Source of the DNA: Yamagishiella unicocca
Taxonomy: Eukaryota; Chlorophyta; Chlorophyceae; Chlamydomonadales; Volvocaceae
Assembly: GCA_003116995.1 (NCBI GenBank)
Contig: BDSL01000039.1
Coordinates: forward strand, 682,001-746,000
Length of the DNA: 64,000 nucleotides
Direction: 5' to 3'
The notes under the pieces were generated by a model, which worked only from the letters and a program-made list of their open reading frames with translations, did not search any database and was not told the origin of the DNA. The stretch's first letter is position 1; each line of letters starts with the position of its first letter. The position numbers and the translations under genes are program-made. Below, one piece after another: positions 46,701 through 58,600 of this stretch.

Positions 46701-47617
46701 TATCATCCTGTATGCTGGCAGGCAACGTAGTGGCCCTGAACGCTGCGGCTGACTCGGTGTGTGGCTTTCACGTGGACCACCTCTTCCCCTGGAGCCGGGG
46801 CGGCCTCACCGTCCCGGCAAACCAGGTGGCACTCCACTGGTACGACCGACAGCATCCATCCGTTGTCGTAGATCATGATCTTTCATCGTTCATCACCCCT
46901 GCCAGCTAGCGACGCGGCTTTAACTCCTACGCATCCCATCCGCTTTCAGGCGCGCAAACCTGCTCAAGAGTGACTGCATTCTCAACGCCAATGAGCGGGC
47001 CCTGAAGGAGCGACTGCACGTGGGGATCTCGGTGGACCAGCTGCTGGGCATTATCGGGCAAGCGTGTTAATAGGGATCCACCCCGGCTTCGTTGCTTTCG
47101 AGACCTGCCTGGCTGCAAACCCACACGTCGTGAGATGGACCTGCCTGGCTGCAAACCCACACGCCGTGAGATGGACCTGCCTCACCCCGACTCCCTGAAA
47201 ATGACCAACCTACCCGCCCGCCTCATCATAGTGATCCTCAAGACGGTCCCCTGGACCTGTGCGCGCAATGCACCAACACACCAACTGACCAACTAACCGA
47301 CCGACCCACCCACCCTGACTGCTGAAAATTGCACAACACGCAGGATTCGAGAGGAAATGGAGTCTCGACGGGACAAGCGGCGCTTCGACAACCTCATGGA
47401 CTGGCTGCTCTGTCAGACATATCTGCTGACGTGGAGCCTCCGTGGCACCCCCATACTGCGGACAATGGAGGCGGGGCATCACACGCTGCACTTCCTGCAC
47501 GCGGCCAGCAACGCTGCCATGCAGGACCTGATGGGGCCTCAGCCGCCGCTGGGGGAGTTGGGGTGGGGCGGTTATGAGGCGGAGGACTCATGGTTGGAGG
47601 GGGTGGCCTGTGGCTGA
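43798..47617 (+). CDS. Helix-hairpin-helix plus HNH nuclease-like protein
   Basis: Seven exons: 43798-43965, 44184-44902, 45510-45618, 45994-46195, 46722-46839, 46950-47063 and 47344-47617, giving 567 residues. All junctions are GT..AG with matching phase. Residues about 20-95 form a helix-hairpin-helix-like region ([20 protein letters not shown], then [20 protein letters not shown]). Residues about 150-220 are an Ala-Gln dipeptide repeat. A middle block carries [11 protein letters not shown] and [15 protein letters not shown]. An HNH fold lies at about 405-455: [20 protein letters not shown], then [16 protein letters not shown], with the His-Asp-His and Asn/His metal-site pattern apparently intact. 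The C-terminus is Arg-rich, then acidic. HNH domains cut DNA or RNA with one metal ion, and HhH motifs bind DNA backbone. No clear targeting leader is visible. The biological role is unknown. Confidence 0.85.
45363..45470. repeat. (CCAA)n microsatellite in HNH-gene intron 2
   Basis: About 27 tandem CCAA units, almost perfect, about 40 bp upstream of the exon 3 acceptor. It reads as poly Gln-Pro-Thr-Asn in all frames. Confidence 0.95.
46398..46431 (-). mobile_element. LINE 3'-end fragment in HNH-gene intron 4
   Basis: On the minus strand the fragment reads TCTTGGTCTGGAACCCACTG and ends CCGTTACAACA, the same 3' terminus as the copies at 47689 and 63377. Only about 34 bp remain, so it is a very short 5'-truncated copy or a relic. 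Confidence 0.6.
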
Positions 47618-47652
47618 CCTAGTAGTAACGTATGTGTGTGTAGAATTATCCT

Positions 47653-48386
47653 CCTTTGTGTATTGTGTTTGCTGCAACCCGTTACGGTTGTTGTAACGGT
47701 TACAGTGGGTTCCAGACCAAGAGGTAGAACCATCGGGCACATCGCCTGACACTGAGAAAGACGGAGGAGACAAAGACCGACGTGCACCGGAACAAAGGCA
47801 AACCACCAGAACACCAAATCGACAGGCCGTAGGCACACAGAGCCGCAGCCAGTACCCCATGGGGAATTTGCACCAGAGGCTCCCCTATCAGGAACCGACC
47901 ACCAACCAACCTAACAGCCCAACAACCGACGGACCAGTGAAGCGCCGCAACGATGCCAGCATCGGAACCAGCCGCCTCTCATCCCAAAAGGCACGGACCC
48001 CTAGCAGGGCTCAACGCGCCTATAGAGCCGGAAAGTAAGAAGCACGGGAGACCCCGCTCCCCAAGACAACCCGGACCAATCACGAATCCACCAGCACCTC
48101 AGCCGGTCCCCCCACACAAGGCGACTGACGACAACCCGCAAGAAAGGATGCCGAGGCCCCACTGCATCCCAGGCTTTCTGGGGAAGCCCCAACGCAGCAA
48201 AGCCCCTCAGAAGGGCCCAAAACTCCACCACCCCACGGCGAATGCCACGATCCAGGAGACCACCTCCCGGAGTAAGAGGGGGACCACCTGCACCCACCCT
48301 TTTCAAGGCCGCGGCCATAAACCGGCGCCCCACCTCCATGGCAGTAATAGCCTTTGTGTATTGTGTTTGCTGCAACCCGTTACGGT
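47653..48386 (-). mobile_element. 5'-truncated non-LTR retrotransposon (LINE) with target-site duplication
   Basis: The element body (48350-47689, minus strand) is flanked by identical 36-bp direct repeats at 47653-47688 and 48351-48386. Its 5' part carries an open frame ending RRVEPC and a stop near 48000, probably the end of the element's reverse-transcriptase ORF; this is followed by about 310 bp of 3' untranslated sequence ending CCGTTACAACA. The copy at 63010-63377 matches the 3' half closely and shares the stop position. The insertion lies only 36 bp past the HNH gene's stop codon. Confidence 0.8.
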
Positions 48387-48499
48387 ATATACATGTCAAA
48401 ACTATCAACAGATATTCTAATGCGTTGAATGACTGCTCCTATTTTGCCGCTGGGCTGTCGGCTGGTGTCGTGGTGGTTTGCATTTATTCCGATGCAATT

Positions 48500-48582
48500 C
48501 GATTCCGCCTCTTTCGTCTCCTTCAGTGTCAGGCGATGTGCCCGATGGTTCTACCTTCTGGTCTGAAACCCACTGTATCAGT
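48500..48582 (+). mobile_element. Degenerate LINE 3'-end fragment
   Basis: On the plus strand CAGTGTCAGGCGATGTGCCC, GATGGTTCTACC and GGTCTGAAACCCACTGTATC match the 3' end of the LINE copies at 47.7 and 63.3 kb. Several substitutions are present, including in the terminal GTTAC segment. Confidence 0.65.
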
Positions 48583-48586
48583 TACC

Positions 48587-49668
48587 CCAAATACGTGAAA
48601 ATTTAGGGCGTGATGGCTGCTGGTGGATGGCTGGGTCCAGCGGTTGTGGACCGATTGACGACGGGAAGGGCCGCCTTGCGTTACAGAGCGTGCGTGAGAA
48701 ATGACAGGCAAGTCAAATCCTGCTTCGGGCGGCGGGGGTTGCTCATGGCAGGCTGACCGCCGCCGCGGAGGACGTTTCTGGTCAGGCACACCCGCAGAAG
48801 GGAAGTTAGGTAATACCGGTATTGCAACCTGTAAACTCGTTACTACAACGGCCAGGTCCGTTCGGCGGCACTGCGTCCTTACCGCCCGCCTAGTAAATGA
48901 AGCCGAGATTGATTGGTTAGTGTCAGTTCGCTCACAGTCCTCGTTCCATATGGTTCCTTACTGCTGTTCCGTGTGGTGCGTGCGTTTCCTCGCGTTTGCG
49001 CTCGATGAAAATCAAGGCACGCTGCCATATATTACCCATACCATGGCTAGTGCCGCAGTACATGCCGCCCCACACAGAAAGCTGAAAGCAGCCCCACAGA
49101 GTGTACTTTGTCGGCGAGGTCTCCCCCCCATGACGCTGCTCCGCGTCATCGTCCACGGTACCTGATGCTGGTGATTTTGGAAACTCTTAGGATACGAAAG
49201 GCGGGCCGGGTCGAATGTTACAAGTTGGCTGCTGGAAAACCGTTGCCCTCCAGTTGCCGCCCCGCTGTTGGCATGGCATTTCAGGAATGGGTGGATCGAG
49301 CAAGTATATGTTGTTTTGTGTTTTAAGCTTCTGCAAACATTGGTACGCTATGCCCTGAAAACAGTGGCCGCCGTGCGATGTGGGACGAGCGGCGTCGGGA
49401 AGGCGGGAAAGGTGAAAGGGAGCCTCCGGAGCGAGCCTACCCGCTCGGGGAGCCGCACGCGACAGCACAGAATTTGAAAACCAGTCCACGCATCTACCTG
49501 CACGCTGCCCCGCGCCAAACGTATGCCGCCTCATACTGCGAGCTGGACAGCTTTGCAATATCGCATATCCCTGTCACAATCACCTTTCAATTGATAGCTG
49601 GGTACTTCCCTTTAACTATTCGTTCGTAGCAAGGCGTGCTTTGGCCGATACAGGGCCACCTATCGAAA
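48587..49668. other. Intergenic region upstream of CTF4
   Basis: No gene, repeat array or recognisable motif is supported. Presumed promoter and 5' untranslated sequence for CTF4 lie at its right end. Confidence 0.4.
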
Positions 49669-52600
49669 ATGAAAGATGTCACCCTAAAGCTGACCACTGG
49701 CCACGGACCTGGGCAGACGTCTGTTGCTTACGCGAGCACCGCGAAGGACCTCTTCCTCACCACAGCGGGCGCGGACGGAAAGGTCTTCCTCAGGGACTCT
49801 CTCATCCTCGAGCCGCAGCATGTTGCAAAAGTTGAGACGCCACCTGCCACAATCCTAGCCGTGGACCCCAAGGGCAAGTACGTAGCAATTGGTGATGATC
49901 AGTACGTGAAGGTAAGCGCGGCCATCGCACCGCATCGCATTGCAGCCAGGTGCGCCGGTCCCCTGGGCAACCGCTCCTCCTGGTCCCCACCGTCATCGCA
50001 GCTTTCGTCCTTCTTCACCGCGCTTCACACACTGCCGCACTGCATCGCGCCGTTAGCGCCGCCGCACGTTCTTAACCCTGACCTGCAACCTTTTAACTCC
50101 CGCTCCTCAACCGGCACTTCGTACCTTCTTCAACCTTCTAGATATCAGCAAGCGGCCCCCATCCCACCCCCCGCCCCTGCTCCGCAGCTTCACAAGCTGC
50201 CCTCGCTCTCCCTGGAGCGAGTGGCTTGTCGCTTCAACCTGACGCTGCGTGCCCTCAGCTTCAGCCCCGACGGCACCAGGCTTGCGGCCGCCGGGGATGA
50301 CAGCCTCATCAAGCTGGTGGAGGTCAAGGAGGGAACGGTGAGGCGGCGGGGTCCCCAGGGTCGTCGGCGGGAGGGGGTTTAAAGAGAATCCGTGAATCCA
50401 CCACCGGGAGGGGGGTCGCGCGAAGACCAAGACGGTTACACGCCATGGGAAACGCAGGGGGAAACACCATCGCGCGCTGTGTTCGTTCTGGGGAGGCCAG
50501 GGCGCCTCGCTTTCACGTCCATCACACCAGGTGCGGTTTTTGAACTCGTTTACGTGAGTGATGCCCCCAGTTGGAGCTAGGTGCTTCTGCAACATGCCCT
50601 ACCCGAGGTGCGGCCCCCTGCACCCGGGCCACCACCACTGCCACACCGCAACCACCGCCGGTGCCTTGCACCCCTACCACCACCACGGCCGGTGCCTTGC
50701 ACCCCTACCACCACCACGGCCGGTGCCTTGCACCCCTACCACCACCACGGCCGGTGCCTTGCACCCCTACCACCACCACGGCCGGTGCCTTGCACCCCTA
50801 CCACCACCACGGCCGGTGCCTTGCACCCCTACCACCACCACGGCCGGTGCCTTGCACCCCTACCACCACCACGGCCGGTGCCTTGCACCCCTACCACCAC
50901 CACGGCCGGTGCCTTGCACCCCTACCACCACCACGGCCGGTGCCTTGCACCCCTACCACCACCACGGCCGGTGCCTTGCACCCCTACCACCACCACGGCC
51001 GGTGCCTTGCACCCCTACCACCACCACGGCCGGTGCCTTGCACCCCTACCACCACCACGGCCGGTGCCTTGCACCCCTACCACCACCACGGCCGGTGCCT
51101 TGCACCCCTACCACCACCACGGCCGGTGCCTTGCACCCCTACCACCACCACGGCCGGTGCCTTGCACCCCTACCACCACCACGGCCGGTGCCTTGCACCC
51201 CTACCACCACCACGGCCGGTGCCTTGCGCCCCTACCGTCTACTGTTACCGTCCAGCAACCGGCTCTCTCTCCCCCACACGCCGCACGCCCTGCCCAATCC
51301 CCGGCCCCGCAACCCCTGCGCGCCCTCGGCGGTCTTGGTACCGGCAGGTGTACCGCAGCCTGTCCTGCGAGGACTACGTGTTGTCGCTGGCGTGGGACCC
51401 CGAGGGCACCTACCTGGCGGTGGTGCTTCGGAGCGGAGGGCTGGTGCTGTACGACACCAGCAACGGCCGGGTGGAGAAGCGTGTGGAGCTGCTGTGTGAG
51501 CGGGTGAGCGGGCGAGGCGGCGGAGGGTTTCGAGGAAGACCCGTGGATGCGGGAAAAACTATATTGAGCAGATGTTTCGAGATGCAAAGGGTGGAGAGTG
51601 GGGAAGTTGCAAAAATGGGGGGGGGTGAGTGACGAGGCGGTTGGTGGCGGTTGGTTGGGCACGTGGCCATGTGCGTGTCGGCTCGGATGTGGGGGAGGGC
51701 GGCCAGGCGGTGCGTCGCGACGAGTGGCGGTGATGAGAGGCAAGGGTTAGACCGGAGAGGGGGAACCCTGCTGGAGCGGCTGAGGCCGTTGTGTGGTGGT
51801 TGGAGAGCGGTTGCAGCCGGCGGTCGTTGGGTCGAGCACCTTTGGGGCCTGAGGAATAAGGGGCCGGCAAGGGTTGAGCTCCTCTCCCTTCCCCTGTTCC
51901 TGGCCTCCCCCTTCCCTCCCCCCTATCCATCCACGGGTCTTCCTCGACTCCCCCCTATTCCCGCCCCCTAGGTGGACTACTCCGCCCTCCGCCGCCACGC
52001 GCCCTCCTGGCACCCCGACGGCGGCACCGTGCTGGCGGTGCCCGTGGGGGCTGAGGGCGAGGTGGTGCTGTACGAGCGGCTCAGCTGGGAGGCCACTGGC
52101 TACCTGTCCGGGGAGCACTCGGCGGCAGTCAACGTCGTGGCCTTCTCACCCAACGGCAAGTGACGGAAGAGCGGACGCGGGGTGTATGTGTGTGTGCGTG
52201 TGTGCGTGTGTGTGTGTGTGTGCGTGTGTGTGTGAGTGTGTGTGTGTTACATCATCTGACCGGGCCTGACGTTGGCCAAGGGCAGCTACCTTGTGTATGT
52301 GTGTGGTGCGAAAGATAAGGCCCAGTTATACGGCCCAGGAGGCCAATGGCAGAACGGGGGGCCTGCCGAGGAAACCCGTGCATGCGATAGGTACTAGAAT
52401 AGCAAAACGCAAAGCACCGCGGCAGGTTGTAGCAGGCCGCAGCAGGGCACACAAGGACGCTGAAGGAAATCGCGCGATTCCACTTGCGCTGTGTGACGCA
52501 TTGCGGCTTGGGCCACACGTGCCTCCCTGTCCTCGATCGTTGCTACTGCTGACGTGTCTGATCATCTCACCCGTGCTGGCCCTGACCGCCTCCCCTCTGG

Positions 52601-55600
52601 CACCCCGTCCTCCTTGCCCCGCCCTCCTCACCCCGCCCTCCTCACCCCGCCCTCATCGCCCTGCCCTTATCGCCCCGTCCCGCCCGCCCGTCCTCCTCCC
52701 CCCTCGCCTGCCTCCCCTCAGGCCTGTACGCCGCCACCGCGGGTCAGGACAAGCGGGTGGTGGTGTGGGACGTGGGGTCGGCCTCCGCCATCGCAGCCGC
52801 CACCTGCACCGAGGTCATGAGCGGCCTGGCGTGGCGGCCGGACGGCAACGAGCTGGCGCTGGTGAGAGGGGCGGGTTAGGAGGCCCTGGGGCGAGTATAG
52901 TGTTGAAGGGGCCAAAAGGGGGGAGGGTGTCGGGTGGGGGAGGGAGGGACGAGTATGGCGGCATCGCTTGTGATTGGGATTGACTGACGACGGAGGTTGG
53001 GGTGCACGGGGAGAGGTCTGCGCTCCAGCCCCCTTGCCGCCAACCCCCGGCATTCCCACGCGCCACCCGGCGTGTTTCCTTTCCTTCCTAATGCAACCCC
53101 CGCTTGCGCAGATGAAACAAAACAAACGCAGGGCCGCTCGTTTCGGGGTTGAGGGTTTCATGCGCGACTCCCCTCTTTGCACACACCTGCACATCCGCGC
53201 CCGTCAGCCCCCCGTCGGCGACGCCATCCTCCCCCTGACACAAACAGGCCGCCACCCAACCCGCACCGCCGCAACCCGCACCTCCCCAACCCGCACCGCC
53301 CCAACCCGCACCGCCCCAACCCGCACCGCCCCAACCCGCACCGCCCCAACCCGCACCACCCCAACCCGCACCACCCCAACCCGCACCACCCCACTGCCAG
53401 GTTGGCGAGTCCGGAGGCGTGGGCATCTGGACGGGGCCGGTGCCCGCCAGCGCGCCCGGGCCCGCAGTGCCGGCTGACGAGCTGGAGCTGATGCAGCGGG
53501 AGCAGGAGCGCCTGGGTGAGGGGGTTTAGACCGGTTACACGGCATGGATAGGGTAGTTGAGTGGGTGGGGGTTTTAGGCCCGGTTCTACGACATAGGAAA
53601 CGGGAGCGGGGGGTGCCATAAAGGGGCGGGAAGGGGGCCTGGTGGGGACTGCGGGAGGTTGCGAGGAAAACCCATGTACGAGACAATCACCGTTTGTGCC
53701 ATATGTTTGGAGATGCATGCTGGAGAACACGGTTTATGAAACGAAACCAGGAGGTCGTATGTTGACTGGGGGAGCAAGATCAGCGAGGAAACCCGTGGAC
53801 ACGACGCAGGGGCGAAGGGGCGGAACTTATATGAGGGGAGGGTGGAGAGGGGGGAGCCGGAGCCGCTGCAGCGGACGTCGGGGCAGCGGGGAAGGGTCCA
53901 GGGTGGGCGCATTGTCGCCCTACCCTTTCCTGCAACTTGCCACATGTCACATGCCACGCGTCACGGTATGAGTTGCATTTCGCAGGAAAGGGAAGGGAGG
54001 CCCCGGTCCCGCGCGCCCCTCTCAACCAACCTCCAACTCCCTAACCGCATTTTAACGGACCCCCGCGCTGCACTGCACTGCCCGCCCCGCACCCACCCAC
54101 CCCCACCCCCACCTGCTGACAGCCGACAAGAAGCGCGAGGATAAGGCCCGGAAGGCCGGTGGGGAGGCCGGGGGGGATTTGATTCCGCCCGAAGGCGGCG
54201 AGATCATCGAGGAGGTCATCGAGGAGATGGAGGTGGACGCGGTGGCGGAGGCGGCGGAGGGCGGCGGCGAGGGGGAGGACGGCGTCGGGGCCGCTGGAGG
54301 CAGCGGAAAAGGTCCAGGGAGGGCGGCGCCGACCAGCTCCGCCGCCGCCGGCGGTGGCGGAGGCGATGACGATGACGGTGGCGACGGGTCCGAGCTGACG
54401 GGCGGCAGCGGCGGGAGAGAGCGGCGGGAGGGGATGCGGACTGGCGGCGGCAGCAGCGGACTGAATGGGCGGGTGGTGGGGGGCGGCAGGACGACTCAGA
54501 CGGTGCGGACTATCGTCAGGTGGGTGTGGTGGGGTGATGTAGGGTTGGGGTGGGGGTTGGTGGGGTGGGAGTTGGTGGGGTGGGGGTTGGGGATGGGGTT
54601 AGTTGGTGGAGAGAGTGGAGTCGGGGTTATAGGTTGAAAACGGCGGTTAGCTCCAGGGACGGGAAGGGATGTCGGGCGGGAGGGAGGGAGGCCGCCGCAC
54701 GAATGGATGGTGCCAAGAGCCGTCCGGCCAGCTGCCATTAAGTGCCTCACCTCATACGCGCCCTCGTAAAACCCCATAACAGAGCCGCCAGGAGCTGGCT
54801 GCTACTAAACGCACTAGCCCTCACCTTCCCCCGTGTCCTCGCAACACCAAACCACAGCCCACCCCAGCCCACACCACACCACTCCAACCCCGCCGCAGGA
54901 CTGTGGTGGCGCCCCCCGCCGGCCCCGCCCCGCAGCCCCCCTTCCAGCCGGGCGCCACCCCGGCCGAGCCCGGGCGGCCCCGCTTCTTGTGCTACAACAT
55001 GGTTGGCAGCGTGTCCAGTAGGCCCGTCGATGACCACAACGCAGTGGAGGTGGGTGGGTGGGTGGTGGATGTGGGTGGATGTGGTGGAGTGGGTGGCTGG
55101 CTGGGAGGCGCCTTGGGCTGGGGCTGGGGCTGGTGAGCGGACCGAGGTATGAGATGGGTTTTGAGGAAGACCCGTTTTGAGGTGGGGGGGTGGGGGGCAG
55201 TAGGAGGCAGTGGCGCTCCATGCCCTGGCAAATGCAGCAGATGCAAGGTTGAGCAGGCGTGAGGGATCCAACGCAATCCCACCCAACCGAGCCCAACCCA
55301 ACCGAGCCCAACCCCAACCCAACCCCACCCAACCCGACCCGACCCCAACCCCTTCAATTCGTGCGCCGCCCATACACACGCCCCCTCCCCGTGCCCAACT
55401 CCCTCCCTCCCCTTCCAGGTGCTGTTCCACGACAGCAGCCGCTTCACTGCCCGGATCCCGCTGCTGACAGACTACTACGGCTTCGACCGGGCATGTCTGG
55501 GTGGGTGGGTGGATGGGTGGGTGGGTGGATGGGGGTAGGTGGGGACCGGAGTGGGTGGGTCGGTGGGTGGGTGCGTGTCTGGGGGTGGGTGGGTGCGTGT

Positions 55601-58600
55601 CTGGGGGTGGGGGATGGAGTGGGTGATGAGATTGGGAGCGACCGATGAAGGAGGAGTGAGGTGGGATAAGGCCCAGGCAGGGGCCTCGACCCCGTTCAAT
55701 CTAATCCCGGAAGCGGCAAGGCAGCTTCGCCCAAGACCCAACGACACGGGCCCCACGACACGAGCCCCACGACACGAGCCCCACGTGTCACTGTAACGCC
55801 CATACCCTCGTGCCATCTCCAAGCCCAAACCAACTCAGCCTCCAACGAAAACAACCAAACCAACCCGACCAAAGCGTTGGTATTGAACATTTTGGAAAAT
55901 ATTGTTAGCGTTGATGATTTTTATGAATGACGTCCAAACCCTCTCGCCCCCCAGGTGAAAGGGGCGTGCTGTACGCAAGCCCCCCAGCCAAGGGTGATGC
56001 GGCGGAGGCTGCCGGCGGAGGCGGCGAGGGCGAGGGCGGCGGCGTCCCCGCCATGGTCATGTTCCGCCCCTTTGACCCCTGGGCGCAGTACAGCGACTGG
56101 ACGGCGCCGCTGCCGGCGGGGGAGCAGGCGCTGTGCCTGGCGGCGGGTGGGTGGGGGCGGAGGCAGGGGTGAGAGGACAGGTGCGGGGTTCGAGGGAAAC
56201 CCGTGGACAGGTGCGGGGTGGGGTGGCATAAAACCCGTTTACGCGACAGGTACAGGATAGTTTGGGGGGTGGGTGGGGTTGAGAGGAAATCCGTAGGTCG
56301 GCATTGAAACGTTTGGTGGGGTGGGATGGAGCCCAAGGTGGGGCAGGTGAGGGGGGTGGTGGGGGCCAGCTGCGCACCAAGCGGCGGCAGGTGGGGTTCG
56401 CTGGGCTGGTAGGGGAGGAAATGCCGAGGGGGGGTTTTATACGAGAATCCGCGAATCCACGGCCGACAAACTGAGGGCGGGGTATGTACCTGGCGCGGGG
56501 TACGGGGCTGGGTCGAGGAGGTCCGAGCGCGCGCGAGGGTGGGGCAGGTGGATGGCGTGTGCGGAGGCTACGAGGTGGTGCCGCTCGAGGTGGTGCCGCT
56601 CGAGGTGGTGCCGCTCGAGGTGGTGCCGCTCGAGGTGGTGCCGCTCGAGGTGGTGCCGCGGGTGGCGGCTACGATTATCCAATGGATCCCGGCTAGCTGG
56701 CCTGGATCCCCCCCCAACCAACACACACACACACGCTTTTCCCTGCTCCACACAAAACACACGCCCCGCCCCGCCGCCCTCCGCCACCTATCCTGTTCTT
56801 TCCGCGTCAACGGTTTTTATGCCCCCCCACCTTTGCCCCAACACACACCCCTTCAGGCCAGTCTTTCGTTGCAGTGGCCACCTCACGTCACCTGCTGCGG
56901 CTGTTCAGCTTGGCCGGCAGCCAGACCGCCATCACCCGGCTGGAGGGGGCGCCGGTGGCCATGGTGGCGGCGGGGGCGCTGCTGGCGGTGGTGTGGCACT
57001 GTGGTGGGTGGGCTGCTGCAGGGGGGGGGGCCCGGCTGCAGAGGGTGGGTGGGCTGCGTGACGGTTGATTGGGCGTTGGGGGCTAGGATGGGTGCGAGAA
57101 TGACAACTCGTTACCCGTCCTCACCCTCCCCTAGCACGACGCGTAGCTGCGCTGTGTCCTCTTTGCTGGAAAGGTTCCCAACCTATGTTGGAACCGTGGA
57201 ACGATGCGGGACTGAATGAGGCCCAATCCGGTGGGCTGTGCAAGGGTCCAGCGCATGCATTCTCTCCCGCCATATCAACTAAAGAAAATAAAGAAATAAA
57301 AAGATAAAAAAATGATACGTTGGCACTGGGCCTCGACGCTTCGCTAGTCTCGCCAGCTTCATGGTAGGTGCCCCGCTCTCGATGAAGGAGGAGCCCACTG
57401 GCGCCTCACCTCCGCTGCCCTTCCCCCCTGCGCACCACAACCTCTCAGCCCACCTCCAAACGTATGTCGCAAACGGTTTTTCCCTCCACGGGTCCACGGG
57501 TTTTCCTCTCCCCCCCCCTCATCACCACTTCCATTACACACCAGGCCCGCCCAACGCGCACACCAAGTCGCAGCAGCTGTCCATGTCCATGTACGACACC
57601 ACCGCCATGTCGTGCGTGTTCAGCCAGCCGCTGCCGCTGACCCCTGGGTCGGTGCTGACGTGGGTTGCCTTCACGGAGGACCACGGGCTGCCCGCCATGG
57701 CGGACTCGCAGGGAAATGTCTGCGTCAGGTGGGAGGGGAGGTGTGGGAGGAGACCCGTGGGTCGGCACTGAATGGGAGGGGCATTGCGGCTGGGCAGGGT
57801 GGCGATGGTTGGCGTCATCCCAGCCAGAGAAACTGAAGGCGAGCTGTTGGGGCCTTGGAAGGGGAATAGAGGATAGGAGGGGGGTTGGGAAGAGGTTGGA
57901 TATAGAGGACACGAGCGGAATAGAGGATAGGAGGGGCGTGAAGGAGAGGTTGGATAGAGAGGATAGGAAAGCAGTTCAGGTAGCGAGGGTGCGGCCTTGG
58001 AGGGGACAGTGTGTGTCAGGTGAAAAGGGGAAAGAGGTTGAAGCAGTTGGTTTTCTTCAGGGAGTTGGGTATGGAGGGGCGTTGATATGCTGGCGGCTAG
58101 GGTAGAGGAGGGTCCTGACCACCGCGGGCTTGCGGGGCCCGCGGAGGCGTTGGGGGGGGTATAAGATAATCCACGAATCCCACGGCCGACAAACCAAGGG
58201 CGGCGAAGGTGGTGGTGGTGGGTGGTGGAGGCGTTGGAGGGGGGCCGCTTATGGGGCCCCGCGGGCGCGTGCGTGGGAGCGTCAAGGAACCCACCCGTCG
58301 TGCCGCGCAGCCCCGGACGTCCAGGTGTCGGCTGTGGACGCAACCCACCTGTTGAGCCTGGGACACTGCAACACCCCCCCTCCTCCCGGGCCTCCTGCCA
58401 CCCCGCACCGGAACCCCCCCCCCCCTTACCCGCCTTACCCCTTACTCCCCTTCACCCTCGTCACCCTCAGTACCCTTACCCCATAACCGACATCACACCC
58501 CAGCTTGCTCCCCCCCCTTAACTTCCCCCCCCCCTTACCCCATTCGCGGATTCTCTTTAAAACCCCCTCACCCCTTTCCGTAAATCCCCCCCTTCCTTTT

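Noticed and set aside
46840..46906. Reading through the CTF4-side neighbour's HNH exon 5 ([14 protein letters not shown]...)
   Set aside because: The GTACGACC donor at 46840 joined to 46950 gives the expected HNH pattern [12 protein letters not shown], whereas read-through loses the conserved Asn and stops.
48500..48582. A tRNA or SINE in the 46-49 kb repeat cluster
   Set aside because: No A/B box or cloverleaf is visible. The shared sequence is explained by the 3' end of the LINE family.
50558..51632. Three overlapping plus-strand frames of more than 300 codons
   Set aside because: A 31-bp repeat unit cycles through all three frames, so an open unit opens all of them. The region is CTF4 intron 2.
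56875..57003. CTF4 exon 11 starting at 56875 (GTTGCAG acceptor)
   Set aside because: Using the acceptor at 56856 instead keeps phase and adds GQSFVA before VATSRHLLRLFS, matching the usual SepB spacing. The later acceptor deletes six conserved-position residues.
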